Shown: one piece after another, positions 8,347 through 17,823 of the stretch
How the letters are laid out: each line of letters opens with the position of its first letter
Numbering within the stretch: the first letter of the stretch is position 1
From: a virus
Length of the DNA stretch: 46,618 nucleotides
Reading direction: 5' to 3' (one strand)
Virus record (IMG/VR): IMGVR_UViG_3300042542_004384
Span: 1 to 46,618 of that record
Notes under the pieces: generated by a model
Databases searched by the model: none
What the model saw: only the letters and a program-made list of their open reading frames with translations
What the model was told of the DNA's origin: nothing
Position numbers and translations under genes: made by a program

Positions 8347-11300
8347 TTATTGTCCTGAAGGTAGCGCAAGAACTCTTAGGTCATATAGAACTGGTGTTCT
8401 TGCGGAATCTGCAGTTGCGAGTACAATCTTAATAGCGAACTGACTGAATTGTGTATATGTAACACCGCTAGTGCTTGTATAACTTATTGAATTGTCGGCA
8501 TTACCGTTTGAACCTGGTGCTGATACATATTCTTTCACATCAGTTCTGATTGTTGAATATGAAGATCCACCTGGGTTTATTTCAGTCATCAGTTGCCAGT
8601 TTTGGTCTTCAAATTTTTCAGTATCATTTCGATTCAGTATCTTGTAATACACAAGAATTCTTGAACCGACTGGTTTGTAAGCAGTGTAGTAAACTCTCAA
8701 GTCGCCAGAATCATTCTCAGGTGTTAATACAACTTTCTTAGTAATGTAACGGCAAACTGCATTACCATCTCTCGCTGAAGTTTCACCAGAGACAGTTGCA
8801 GTTGCACTATAGCCACCACCGTTTGCTGCGATTGTGAGTGTAGGTGTTTGAATATAGCCTGAGCCTGGTGTTGTCACATTGATCTTGTCTACAATGTAAC
8901 CGCCTGAACCATTCGTCACAACGTTTGCTGTAGCATACGCTTGTGTGCCGCCGAGCCCAGTTGGTGCTGAAATTGTAACTGCAGGTGGTGTGCTTGTATA
9001 CACGGCAGTTACGCCCGCAGTGTTTCCGCTTGTCACTGTAATATCAGTGTTTGTCACAGGCATATCATTGATTACATTTCGAATCGCATAGAGTGAAGTG
9101 CCATCATCAGTTATGACAGGAGAAACATATTGATTTGTTGTTGTCAATCTTGCTGTCAAAATAAATGATGAACTTGAATTTGAATCGAGAACACGAGAAC
9201 CTTTACCATCATCGAAGTAAATGTTATCACTCATAGAGGTTGCATATTTACCAGGAATAATTTCTTTTGTTGAATCAGAAGAAAAGTCCGAGTAAATTGT
9301 AGGTCTATAAGTATAGTTGATCTTCGTGTCTGTTGGTTCGAAGTCAACGACAGAAACATTCAATGCATCATACGGTAAATCTTTTAAGAAGTATGTGCTA
9401 TCAGTTGATGACAATGTATTCGAAGCAACGTTTGCGTAATATTCGATGTCACTGTTCACTAGTTTTCTCAGCGGTATCTTTCTAGGTACAATGAAATCAA
9501 CTGTTGGTTCAGCAGAAGTTGTGAACACGCAGTTATCGATTACAAACATCATGCTCTTTGCTTGTTCTGCTGTCCACGCAATACCGTTCTGTGATTCGAA
9601 CAGCGTACCAACGTAAGGTGATGCACCGATTTTTGTTATCGTTGATGGTGTTGGATCTGTCGGTAAATTCTTAACAGAAGAAGCAACTGCAACTGAATTT
9701 TGTTTTGCGACCCAAACAACATAATCTGGTGATGTTGTCTGCAGAATGAATGCATACAAGTTGCCTGATCTGATGTAGACAGGTGCATTGAATACAAACT
9801 CAGTGTATGTTGAACTATCAAGATAATGTGGTGTAGTAGATGCGTTTATTTCACCAACTGTCTTGACAACTAAACTGTTATCTAATACTTCACCGTTAGG
9901 ATAACCGTTCAATGTACTTGTTACAAAGAATTTAACTGGTGGTGCGGAAGCTGTTGTAGGTTTGTTTCTGAAGAACACTTTGATCGAACGGAGGAAAGCA
10001 CCGTTTGGATATGTTTCCTGATCGATCATGAAAGTCTGTGCAACAGGGTCAACAGTTGTTACTGTCTGACTGATGATTTGATTTTGTCTCTGTTCAGTTG
10101 AAACGAATACTGATCCTTTTGCCGCCGCTTGGAGTGAACCGCCGAAGTTTACGTTCACACTCTTTGTAGCAAGAGAACTCGCTGTGAAAATACCCTCAGA
10201 AACTGTTGTTGCAGAATCTGGATTCGCATCCGTTGTTCTGTTGTCGATGCGTAGAACTTTATCACCAGTTCTGAAAGTGCCTCCAGGTAATTGGAAAATC
10301 GCACTGAAGTTGCCATTTTCATCAGTTGAAAGTCTCGGTGCAACATCTAAAGTTGAACTTTGTGAAAGAAGATAAGTTGAACCTGAGATTGAGTATTTTG
10401 AACCAATTAGAACTGCTGGATTATTTGGTTGCGTTTTATTTGAACCAGATGAAATACCAACAGCGGAACCTAGTGTTGCAACTTTTGTTGTACCATCATA
10501 TGCTGTGATAGTTGCGGTGAAAGTTTCAGTCCAAGTTTCATAACTAGTCTGCGTGCTGAAAATGTCTTCATTGGCCCAGCACTGGTTTTCATCACACCAG
10601 CCGCCGGTTGTTCCAATTTTAATGCGTTGAGTTACTAGTTTCTGATTTACTGTTGTAATACGAATAGTTGAACCAACGTAGAATGATGTAGTTGATGATG
10701 AGAGTGGGCATAGAGTGATTGCTGTAGCACCAGTTCTGTATGTACCACCACCTGGCAATGCTGCAGTTGATCCACCAGAAGAACCTTTGACCTCACCACT
10801 CATCGAGATAACACGAAGCGAACTATTTGTATAAGTTCCGAATGCTGTGTTTCCAGTGTATACACCGTTTTGATTGAATCTAGCATTCTGTAAAGTGTTG
10901 GTTGAACTATATGTAATAGTATTTGCATCTGAAGTTACATACAATCTTACAGTTGTTGAAGATGTTTTTGTTGCACCGACAACACGCCCGGTAGGATAGA
11001 ATGTACCAGAAGTAAAGAAACCAATCACATCATCTTCTTCAAAAGTGCCATTCACATTTGTCAGATTGATAATGTTTGGTTGTACAAGGTATTGATTTAC
11101 ATTTTCACCATCAAAGAACACTGAAACTGGTGTGTTGATCTTCATACCCTTCGCACGAAGAATTAGATTTTGCGCTCTAATGTATGGTTGTACTGAAACA
11201 TCAGTAATGAAATTACCAGTGATAGATGTTACTTGATCATAATTTCCAGAAACAGTTTGTCTTTCTTGGCTTGCGTATACTGTAGTAGTAACTTGGCGAC

Positions 11301-14300
11301 CTGACGATTCTTCAATAGTTCTTTGTGTTCCTGCGATTGTTCCCCAATCACCAGTTGAAAGAACGTTGAGTGTGTTACCCTGTCTGAAAAGAGTTGTTTG
11401 TGGATTTACAATTAGAATATCAGGTTCTCTTCCCGTAGAAACCCACATGTCCATTGGTGGGTTAATTTCAAGAACACCTTCTTGAATATCTACAGCGAAT
11501 GGATTCAAGCTGACAGTATCACTTGCCAATTTCTGTATTGCTAGATTCGCACTTGAGTACGGCAGTGTGATAATTGCAGATGTTCCACCGCTAGTTGTGT
11601 GATAACGATATGATAGACTTGTTTGTGCAGACTCTGCTAACTTACCGAAAGCATTGAAACCGTCTTTCGGGAATAGTGGCGCATTCAATACAAAATCTTG
11701 TGCAGTCATGAATGTTAGGCGCTTGTTGATTTTTGCAGCAAAGTCTTCATTCTCCGCGTCTGCAGTCGAGAAACCTGTGAAGTTGTCAACAAGAATACCA
11801 TTTTTGAAACGATTCAAGCCGTTAGAATCAGGCACTTGTAACTCAGCAGCCTGTTTTTCAAGTAGGCTGAGTGATGTATAGTATTCAATATTGTTGATTC
11901 TTGTTTCAAGAGAAGAAATGTCCTGCATTCTCCAGCGACGGTGTTGGATCTTATTCAAACTGATGTTCGGTAGATACTTCGTTGTTTCTTCCGGTAAGTA
12001 AGATGTGTATGGATCAAGTGTTATTTGTGCCAGTAGTAAACTACCATCTGGTTGCAGCGGGAACGAAGGCGCATTACTTGATTTACCTTGAATCAATTTG
12101 AATTGATTGTCCTTCGTCAATGCAACAATATCATTTCTACCCAAGTAATGTGAATAATCGGAGATAAATGTTCCAGAATCCACAGGTATCAACGCACCAT
12201 CAATCGATGGTGTTGAAGTAGAGTATCTAAATTGTAGTGTTGCTGTTGCATTCACTGTTGACAATCTGAAGTCTATACAATCTCTTAGGTTGTAAGTCTG
12301 TCCAGAAATCTTTGCTGTGTAAGAACCAATGTCAGAGTAATTTTCCGGTGATGTAGAAACACCACCTGCACCAGCACTTTGATATGAATTGATACAGAAA
12401 TAACCGTCGCCACCAGTGTGTTGATAGTAGTTCAAGACAACAAGTAGATTGCCTCTTGGCTGTGGTGCTCCACGTTTCAATGTAATCGAAGCGTGACCAT
12501 AGTATGTGTCGTTCTGACCGTTGTCGAACAAGAAGTTATTTGTCACATCGTATGCGGAACTAGATAGCATCGCATCTGTTGCTGCAGTTGTTGGTGCACC
12601 AGTATCAATAATCTTAACGATGTTTTTCACATCAGATATGTAAAGTGACTGTGCATTTCCTGGTGTAACTAGTGTTGTTGATGGGAAGTATACTTGACCT
12701 TGAGCAAGATCAACTTTAACGCCGCCAACATCAGTGCCAGTTAAGTTTACATTTGCTGTATTTCCACTGATCAAATTCTTTACTTTAAGTGCGAGTGCTG
12801 TTGTTCCAGCATTTGTAATTGCTGTTCTTGCAAGAATTGTTCCAGTGAATGTAGCTGTGCCAGTTGTATCTAATGTTGCAATTTTCTTTGTTGAATCGAG
12901 TGCAATCGTGTTTGCACTTGTAAAGTTCACAGGTTGACCAGCAGTAAGCCCAGATGAACCAGGTGCTGTTGCAATTACCAACCAGTTGTTTCTCGCTTCT
13001 GTTGATGATTGTGTAGCACTTGCAGTACCAACAAAAGTAACATCACCAGTCAATGTGAATTGTGCTACACCTGATGAGAAACTTACATCACGCAGCATTT
13101 TCCATGAGTTGTATGTTTGATCACTTAAGTTCTTAACGTAATCATAACCGACTGGGAAAATTAATTCCGGTGATGTTGGATTTGTAAGCACTGTTGGCAG
13201 TATGCTCACACCACTTACGATACCGTCTGTCTTGCTTGAAGGGTCAACACCCGCAGAAGCAGAACGATTAAAGCCGCTAGATGTTGGAGCAACCATCATG
13301 TTGTAGTTCTCAACATCAAAACGAATCGTAACATTTGATGTTGTATCTGGTATCACTGTGAATGCGACATCAACTGTTGCAGTTTTAGTACCACCATTGT
13401 AAGCAACAATCTTACGACGATCACCTGCCGATGTACCAGAATCAATAGTTACTGTTGCGCCGTAGTATGCATTTGCAACAGAAGAGAATTTACCATTAGT
13501 ATCGAATAGTTGAATTGTAGTTGTTGTTCCTGTTGCTGCTGCGTTTGTGCTTAGTGTAGAGTTCTTAAACTCTGAGAGATAAGCCTTGTAAACATATGAT
13601 TGTGTATTTGCAGCATCAGATGCTGTTTCATATTCCAGACCGCGCAAATAAGCAGAGCCTGCTTTAGTTGAATTATAAGTTGTGCTATTTGTTGTTACAA
13701 TCGATGAGTTTACATTGATAGTGTGGAAGTCAACAAGTATAACCTTCGTTGCATCAAAAGCACCAGAGATATTGTTTACGTAGATGTAATTACCATAATC
13801 TGTTGTCAGATTATTATTGTTCAGTGTTTCATACTCTCTTGCTCTTGGTGCTTCAAGAGTAATATCACGCACAGATTCTACTTTATAACCCTTGATATAT
13901 GCTGAACCTGGTCCAATTTGAAGCTTATAAGTATCTACGTTTGCTGTGTTTGCTTTCGGAACTAATTTGAAATCGGTGACAATAAAGTCACCATTAGTAT
14001 CGTATGTTCTCTTTGCAATGTAGTCATCAATCGTAGCATATACTGTTCCGTTTACTAGACGTTGAACAATACCGTTAGTGATTCTAACAAGTTCAATGAA
14101 GTTTGAATCAGCACCTGGTGATAGAGGTAAAGTTGTTAGCGATAGTTTAATCGTGTATCGATCAGCACCTGGTGCCTGATAGTTAGTAGCGCCAATTGCT
14201 GGATCTAATAGCGAAGGATCTGTGACATAATCAGTTACATACTCAGAGATGTCTAGACCAACTCTTCTTGTTGGTGTATTGCCATATTTCTGCACAACGA

Positions 14301-14895
14301 TTGTTTGTGGTTGCACAGAAACGAAATTGCCGATAGAATATCTAGAGTATGTTCCGTCATCGTTTTGTACTGATGAGAATGAGTAACCGTTAACGATGTA
14401 GAAAACACCTTCTGAAATCGAAGCTGTCGTTGCAAAGCCAGTGAAATCTGTAGGCGCAATTTGAGCAGTTGTTCCTGAACTAGAAAGAATTAAATCGCCA
14501 GCAGAGAACTTTGAACCAGAAAGATATGTTATGAATAGAGTAGGGGGATCACCAGAAACTGCTTCTTCTGTTGCTACAACTTTAGCGAAAACTGTTCCAT
14601 CCGTATTTGTAATGATTTCATTTTGAAAATCTTCAGCAACGATATCGTTATCATTATACGTCGCATTTAACTTCAGATATGTCGAACGATTATTGATCGT
14701 GACTTGACCACCAGTCACAGGTGTATTTTGCTTAAAGATGTGATCTGCAAATTTAGAAACTTGGTCTTGCAGAATTGTTTGTGCTTGTGTTAGTTCGCGA
14801 GCTTGAACGGCACGACCAGGCTTAAAAAGAATCCTGTGAAAATTTTTATTCGGATCAAAATCATCGTAATAAGGATCGACGTTGAAGTTTAGCAT
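8347..14895 (-). CDS. DUF4815-type giant baseplate/fibre protein (2182 aa)
   Basis: A 2182-aa structural protein. The N-terminus reads YYDDFDPNKNFHRILFKPGR, then AVQARELTQAQTILQDQVSK, which is the hallmark of the DUF4815 family of large T4-like phage virion proteins found in aquatic myophages. The rest is Thr/Ser/Asn/Val-rich beta structure with a few Lys-rich loops and one small Cys cluster (GGWCDENQCW). The C-terminal part (RTDVKEYVSAPGSNG and YDLRVLALPSGQ) is like the end of other members I recall. It follows gp8 in the operon after 9 bases, in the place where T4 carries gp9/gp10/gp11, so it may connect baseplate wedges and fibres. That role is inferred from position. Confidence 0.85.
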   Translation of the reverse strand: MLNFNVDPYYDDFDPNKNFHRILFKPGRAVQARELTQAQTILQDQVSKFADHIFKQNTPVTGGQVTINNRSTYLKLNATYNDNDIVAEDFQNEIITNTDGTVFAKVVATEEAVSGDPPTLFITYLSGSKFSAGDLILSSSGTTAQIAPTDFTGFATTASISEGVFYIVNGYSFSSVQNDDGTYSRYSIGNFVSVQPQTIVVQKYGNTPTRRVGLDISEYVTDYVTDPSLLDPAIGATNYQAPGADRYTIKLSLTTLPLSPGADSNFIELVRITNGIVQRLVNGTVYATIDDYIAKRTYDTNGDFIVTDFKLVPKANTANVDTYKLQIGPGSAYIKGYKVESVRDITLEAPRAREYETLNNNNLTTDYGNYIYVNNISGAFDATKVILVDFHTINVNSSIVTTNSTTYNSTKAGSAYLRGLEYETASDAANTQSYVYKAYLSEFKNSTLSTNAAATGTTTTIQLFDTNGKFSSVANAYYGATVTIDSGTSAGDRRKIVAYNGGTKTATVDVAFTVIPDTTSNVTIRFDVENYNMMVAPTSSGFNRSASAGVDPSSKTDGIVSGVSILPTVLTNPTSPELIFPVGYDYVKNLSDQTYNSWKMLRDVSFSSGVAQFTLTGDVTFVGTASATQSSTEARNNWLVIATAPGSSGLTAGQPVNFTSANTIALDSTKKIATLDTTGTATFTGTILARTAITNAGTTALALKVKNLISGNTANVNLTGTDVGGVKVDLAQGQVYFPSTTLVTPGNAQSLYISDVKNIVKIIDTGAPTTAATDAMLSSSAYDVTNNFLFDNGQNDTYYGHASITLKRGAPQPRGNLLVVLNYYQHTGGDGYFCINSYQSAGAGGVSTSPENYSDIGSYTAKISGQTYNLRDCIDFRLSTVNATATLQFRYSTSTPSIDGALIPVDSGTFISDYSHYLGRNDIVALTKDNQFKLIQGKSSNAPSFPLQPDGSLLLAQITLDPYTSYLPEETTKYLPNISLNKIQHRRWRMQDISSLETRINNIEYYTSLSLLEKQAAELQVPDSNGLNRFKNGILVDNFTGFSTADAENEDFAAKINKRLTFMTAQDFVLNAPLFPKDGFNAFGKLAESAQTSLSYRYHTTSGGTSAIITLPYSSANLAIQKLASDTVSLNPFAVDIQEGVLEINPPMDMWVSTGREPDILIVNPQTTLFRQGNTLNVLSTGDWGTIAGTQRTIEESSGRQVTTTVYASQERQTVSGNYDQVTSITGNFITDVSVQPYIRAQNLILRAKGMKINTPVSVFFDGENVNQYLVQPNIINLTNVNGTFEEDDVIGFFTSGTFYPTGRVVGATKTSSTTVRLYVTSDANTITYSSTNTLQNARFNQNGVYTGNTAFGTYTNSSLRVISMSGEVKGSSGGSTAALPGGGTYRTGATAITLCPLSSSTTSFYVGSTIRITTVNQKLVTQRIKIGTTGGWCDENQCWANEDIFSTQTSYETWTETFTATITAYDGTTKVATLGSAVGISSGSNKTQPNNPAVLIGSKYSISGSTYLLSQSSTLDVAPRLSTDENGNFSAIFQLPGGTFRTGDKVLRIDNRTTDANPDSATTVSEGIFTASSLATKSVNVNFGGSLQAAAKGSVFVSTEQRQNQIISQTVTTVDPVAQTFMIDQETYPNGAFLRSIKVFFRNKPTTASAPPVKFFVTSTLNGYPNGEVLDNSLVVKTVGEINASTTPHYLDSSTYTEFVFNAPVYIRSGNLYAFILQTTSPDYVVWVAKQNSVAVASSVKNLPTDPTPSTITKIGASPYVGTLFESQNGIAWTAEQAKSMMFVIDNCVFTTSAEPTVDFIVPRKIPLRKLVNSDIEYYANVASNTLSSTDSTYFLKDLPYDALNVSVVDFEPTDTKINYTYRPTIYSDFSSDSTKEIIPGKYATSMSDNIYFDDGKGSRVLDSNSSSSFILTARLTTTNQYVSPVITDDGTSLYAIRNVINDMPVTNTDITVTSGNTAGVTAVYTSTPPAVTISAPTGLGGTQAYATANVVTNGSGGYIVDKINVTTPGSGYIQTPTLTIAANGGGYSATATVSGETSARDGNAVCRYITKKVVLTPENDSGDLRVYYTAYKPVGSRILVYYKILNRNDTEKFEDQNWQLMTEINPGGSSYSTIRTDVKEYVSAPGSNGNADNSISYTSTSGVTYTQFSQFAIKIVLATADSARTPVLYDLRVLALPSGQ

Positions 14896-14904
14896 TTTTA
14901 TCCT

Positions 14905-16281
14905 TTAAAAACTTAAAACCAGTTTAAATTGTTCAGAACCATCGGCATTTCTTTGAACTGGTGCTCGATTGACTAAGTATGTTAGATAACCAGAATTCTT
15001 AATGAATGTTGGTGTTTGTTGTTGCAATAAAACTCTTGCTGTACCGCTTGTTTGACCGTAAAGAACAGTATCTTCTAATGCAGTTCCGTATGTATTTATC
15101 AGTTTAACTATATTAAAAGTACTATCGAAACTCAAAACTCTAGCACTAAATGTCGCACCTAAAATAGAACCGTTCGCAGACTGATAGATAATTTCATCTG
15201 GTGTATATGCACCGAAACCTGAAGACACTGTAAAATCAGTTGTTGTCTTATATATCTCAGCATTTGCTAAACCATATGTAACGCCGAAATAAGCGTATGG
15301 ATTTACTAAGATACCGAGTTGTCTATAGTCAATGTTCGTTGGTATATTACCGTTTTCATCAGTATCAAAAGTTGCAGTCAACATAATGTTTCTTGCACCC
15401 AATTCTGATATGGGATTATAGCCGTGCCCACCGATTGGTGAAATTGGTGCAATTACATTTGCTCCTGAGCCGCTTGAAGATGTAATAGCAACGTTAGCAA
15501 AACTATAGTTTGAGCCAGTATTCGCTACGAGTATGTCTGTGATTACATTCCCTGTTACAACAGCATTCGCTGTAGCAAAGTTACCGTCGCCCGTGATAGT
15601 TATAGTGATCGGTGCATTTGCTTCATCGTAACCAGTACCGCCGCTAATCACATTGATGACATCGATAGAACCTATACCAGACAAACTACCAACAGCATTT
15701 GGAACAGTATTTCCTGCAGGTACTGGCATCCAATTTTCATCCATGAATTTGATTTTCACACCCGCTGAAATCGTGTACATATACTTCCACTTATAATCAT
15801 CAGCACCTTGGAAAATTTGATTCGCGTTGTAAGTTCCTGGTTCGAAATAAGGTTCAACAGTAGACGCAGCGCCGTTGTTATTCCATAGGCATTTGAAAAC
15901 TTGATCGAATCTATTTTTTATGTAGAATTTTCTAACTAAGTAACCTTCTGCATTAAGTTCAAACATATTGGTCGTGTCTGAATAATAATCGTAGACAGTG
16001 CCAGTTTGCCAATTTATTCGCTGAATCACTGGTGTCATATCGTTCGTCGTTATTTTCTTTGCGACAAACATATTTTTAAATACGTTTTTAATGTATCTTT
16101 GTGTTTGCTCTGGTGTAGGCGGAACTTCTTCTGTTTCCCATGGCTCGACTTGTGATAGGAAACAATAGAGTGTGCCTAAAATTTTGCCAGTCGAACCGAC
16201 TGTTGAACTCGGAGCATTGTAGTTCAGTAGAGTGTTATAAACACCAGAATTGTAAGTAAGAATACCTGTATTAGATGCCAT
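14905..16281 (-). CDS. 8: Baseplate wedge protein gp8
   Basis: A 458-aa protein matching the pattern of T4 gp8, a wedge subunit of the baseplate. Visible landmarks, in order: YCFLSQVEPWETEE (T4: GRSEPW), V-(I/P)-RI-W, a YKWKYMYTISAGVKIKF segment (T4: YVWEYLFEIPPDVSI), RQLGILVNPYAYF (T4: ISIITNPL), and an end with VNRAPVQRNADGSEQFKLVL (T4: ENRPPI...EINILFTF). T4 gp8 is 334 aa; the extra length here lies mainly in a Gly/Ile-rich central insert (residues about 200-300) with repeated GTGYDEANAPITITITGDG-like strands also seen in gp6 and the gp7-position protein. It lies between an accessory fibre-like gene and the DUF4815 protein. Confidence 0.85.
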   Translation of the reverse strand: MASNTGILTYNSGVYNTLLNYNAPSSTVGSTGKILGTLYCFLSQVEPWETEEVPPTPEQTQRYIKNVFKNMFVAKKITTNDMTPVIQRINWQTGTVYDYYSDTTNMFELNAEGYLVRKFYIKNRFDQVFKCLWNNNGAASTVEPYFEPGTYNANQIFQGADDYKWKYMYTISAGVKIKFMDENWMPVPAGNTVPNAVGSLSGIGSIDVINVISGGTGYDEANAPITITITGDGNFATANAVVTGNVITDILVANTGSNYSFANVAITSSSGSGANVIAPISPIGGHGYNPISELGARNIMLTATFDTDENGNIPTNIDYRQLGILVNPYAYFGVTYGLANAEIYKTTTDFTVSSGFGAYTPDEIIYQSANGSILGATFSARVLSFDSTFNIVKLINTYGTALEDTVLYGQTSGTARVLLQQQTPTFIKNSGYLTYLVNRAPVQRNADGSEQFKLVLSF

Positions 16282-16292
16282 ACTAAATCCCG

Positions 16293-17819
16293 TTAAGCAG
16301 TAATAGAAACGAATGTGTTTGCTTGATCACCATCAATACTGAAGTATCTCAGATAAGCACATGAGTTTGAAAGTATTGTGAATGTAGTTGCTTTAGAAGT
16401 TGAATTATTCGCTAAACAACCGTGTGTGATTGTTTTATTTTGTGCTGCAGAGTTTGTAATCCACATCTCAACAACTTTACCGTAAACATAATTTGACAGT
16501 GTGATCGTTAAGTTATCTGTTATATTGAATTTAACTAGATTATCTCTCTGAAAATCTAATGCAAAAGAAGTAATTGTGGAGAGTACATTCGGCGTATAAA
16601 TGAATCCTTTTTCTGGCGCAACTGTTCCTGTAAACTCTACTGTATTAGCATTAAAAGAAGCAATTAGATTTACAACATTAGAACCATTGGGAACGTTGTA
16701 AAATAAAATTCTCGATCCGCGAGCCGAATCTGTATAGTTTTCTGTAGCAACGATATCGATACGTGCGACGCCTAGTGGTGCGAATCCTGTTGTGCCCCAA
16801 CCGTTGCCAGCTAAACGCATTAAAACATCATTGTTTTGTGTTGCTGTTGGAGATGAAACTGTTCCACGCGCAGTGCGGCCTGCCACTATACCATAAGCTG
16901 AACCGTCAGTACTGAATGAATCGAAAATAATTCTAGAAGGTGTATTTGCTTTACCTGAAATGTGGAGCATTGTTCCGGATTGCGACGGAGTTTGCACTGT
17001 TGCAGTGGCTTTAATCGTCATCGCAGATTCTGTTGCACCAAACGTCGAGTTCGCTAATGTAAATGTGCCATTAACGAAGCCATCACCTGACATGTAAAAA
17101 TCACCAGCAGTATAAACACCATTCGTGTTTGCGAGTGCATTATTTGCTTTATCAAATGCTGCTTGAGTGAATAAGTTTGCTGTAGCAATATTAGAACTAA
17201 TTCTAGAATTGATCACAGAATTAGCACTATCAGCATTAGCCGTTATCTCACCGCGAAGTGTTGCTACGTTAGCTGCGACTAGAGAATCGATTGATGGTGA
17301 ATATATTCCTGACGATGAGATATACGAAACGATATTGGTACTTTCTGTTCCACCAACAATAAAATTGATTCTACCTAATGAAGAAGTTGTTCCAAGAACT
17401 AAGTTACCTTCAGCATCATTTGTGTTGACGTACAAATAACCATCATGTGCTTTTGTTGCTGAGTAATCGGGATCACTATACGTTGAACCATTCAAACCTA
17501 AATCTAGAAAGTGTGTACCATCTGTTCCATCATCCGCTGTGACTACGAAATCGCCAGAGCCATCACTGTCTTGATTTCTTACTGCTACTTGTAAATACTG
17601 TGTAGAATTTCCGGTGAATTGTCCCACAGCATTTGCATAAATGATGTCATTGTTACCAACTTTTAGGTTGTTGTTTGAATACAAACCAACAGCTAAAGTT
17701 GTAAGTGTCAATTGACCTGTGAAATCACCGGGCACATCTACACCAAGAAGAATCGTGTTAGCTGTGTTAGATTGTAGTGCTGTGATGTAGGGTAAATCTG
17801 TTAGTTTTACTGTTGCCAT
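16293..17819 (-). CDS. Accessory fibre-like virion protein (508 aa)
   Basis: A 508-aa protein starting MATVKLTDLPYITALQSNTA, a form common at the N-terminus of virion-attached beta proteins. Residues about 85-160 (GSGDFVVTADDGTDG, HDGYLYVNTNDAEGNLVLGT) are clearly the same module as in the 578-aa protein at 740-2476, and the C-terminus (NLTITLSNYVYGKVVEMWIT and TITHGC) looks like a compact beta-domain. It sits between gp8 and the gp7-position gene, with gaps of 4 and 11 bases, so it is expressed with the wedge genes. A decoration or short fibre attached to the wedge is likely; no T4 equivalent is apparent. Confidence 0.75.
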   Translation of the reverse strand: MATVKLTDLPYITALQSNTANTILLGVDVPGDFTGQLTLTTLAVGLYSNNNLKVGNNDIIYANAVGQFTGNSTQYLQVAVRNQDSDGSGDFVVTADDGTDGTHFLDLGLNGSTYSDPDYSATKAHDGYLYVNTNDAEGNLVLGTTSSLGRINFIVGGTESTNIVSYISSSGIYSPSIDSLVAANVATLRGEITANADSANSVINSRISSNIATANLFTQAAFDKANNALANTNGVYTAGDFYMSGDGFVNGTFTLANSTFGATESAMTIKATATVQTPSQSGTMLHISGKANTPSRIIFDSFSTDGSAYGIVAGRTARGTVSSPTATQNNDVLMRLAGNGWGTTGFAPLGVARIDIVATENYTDSARGSRILFYNVPNGSNVVNLIASFNANTVEFTGTVAPEKGFIYTPNVLSTITSFALDFQRDNLVKFNITDNLTITLSNYVYGKVVEMWITNSAAQNKTITHGCLANNSTSKATTFTILSNSCAYLRYFSIDGDQANTFVSITA

Positions 17820-17823
17820 TTTT

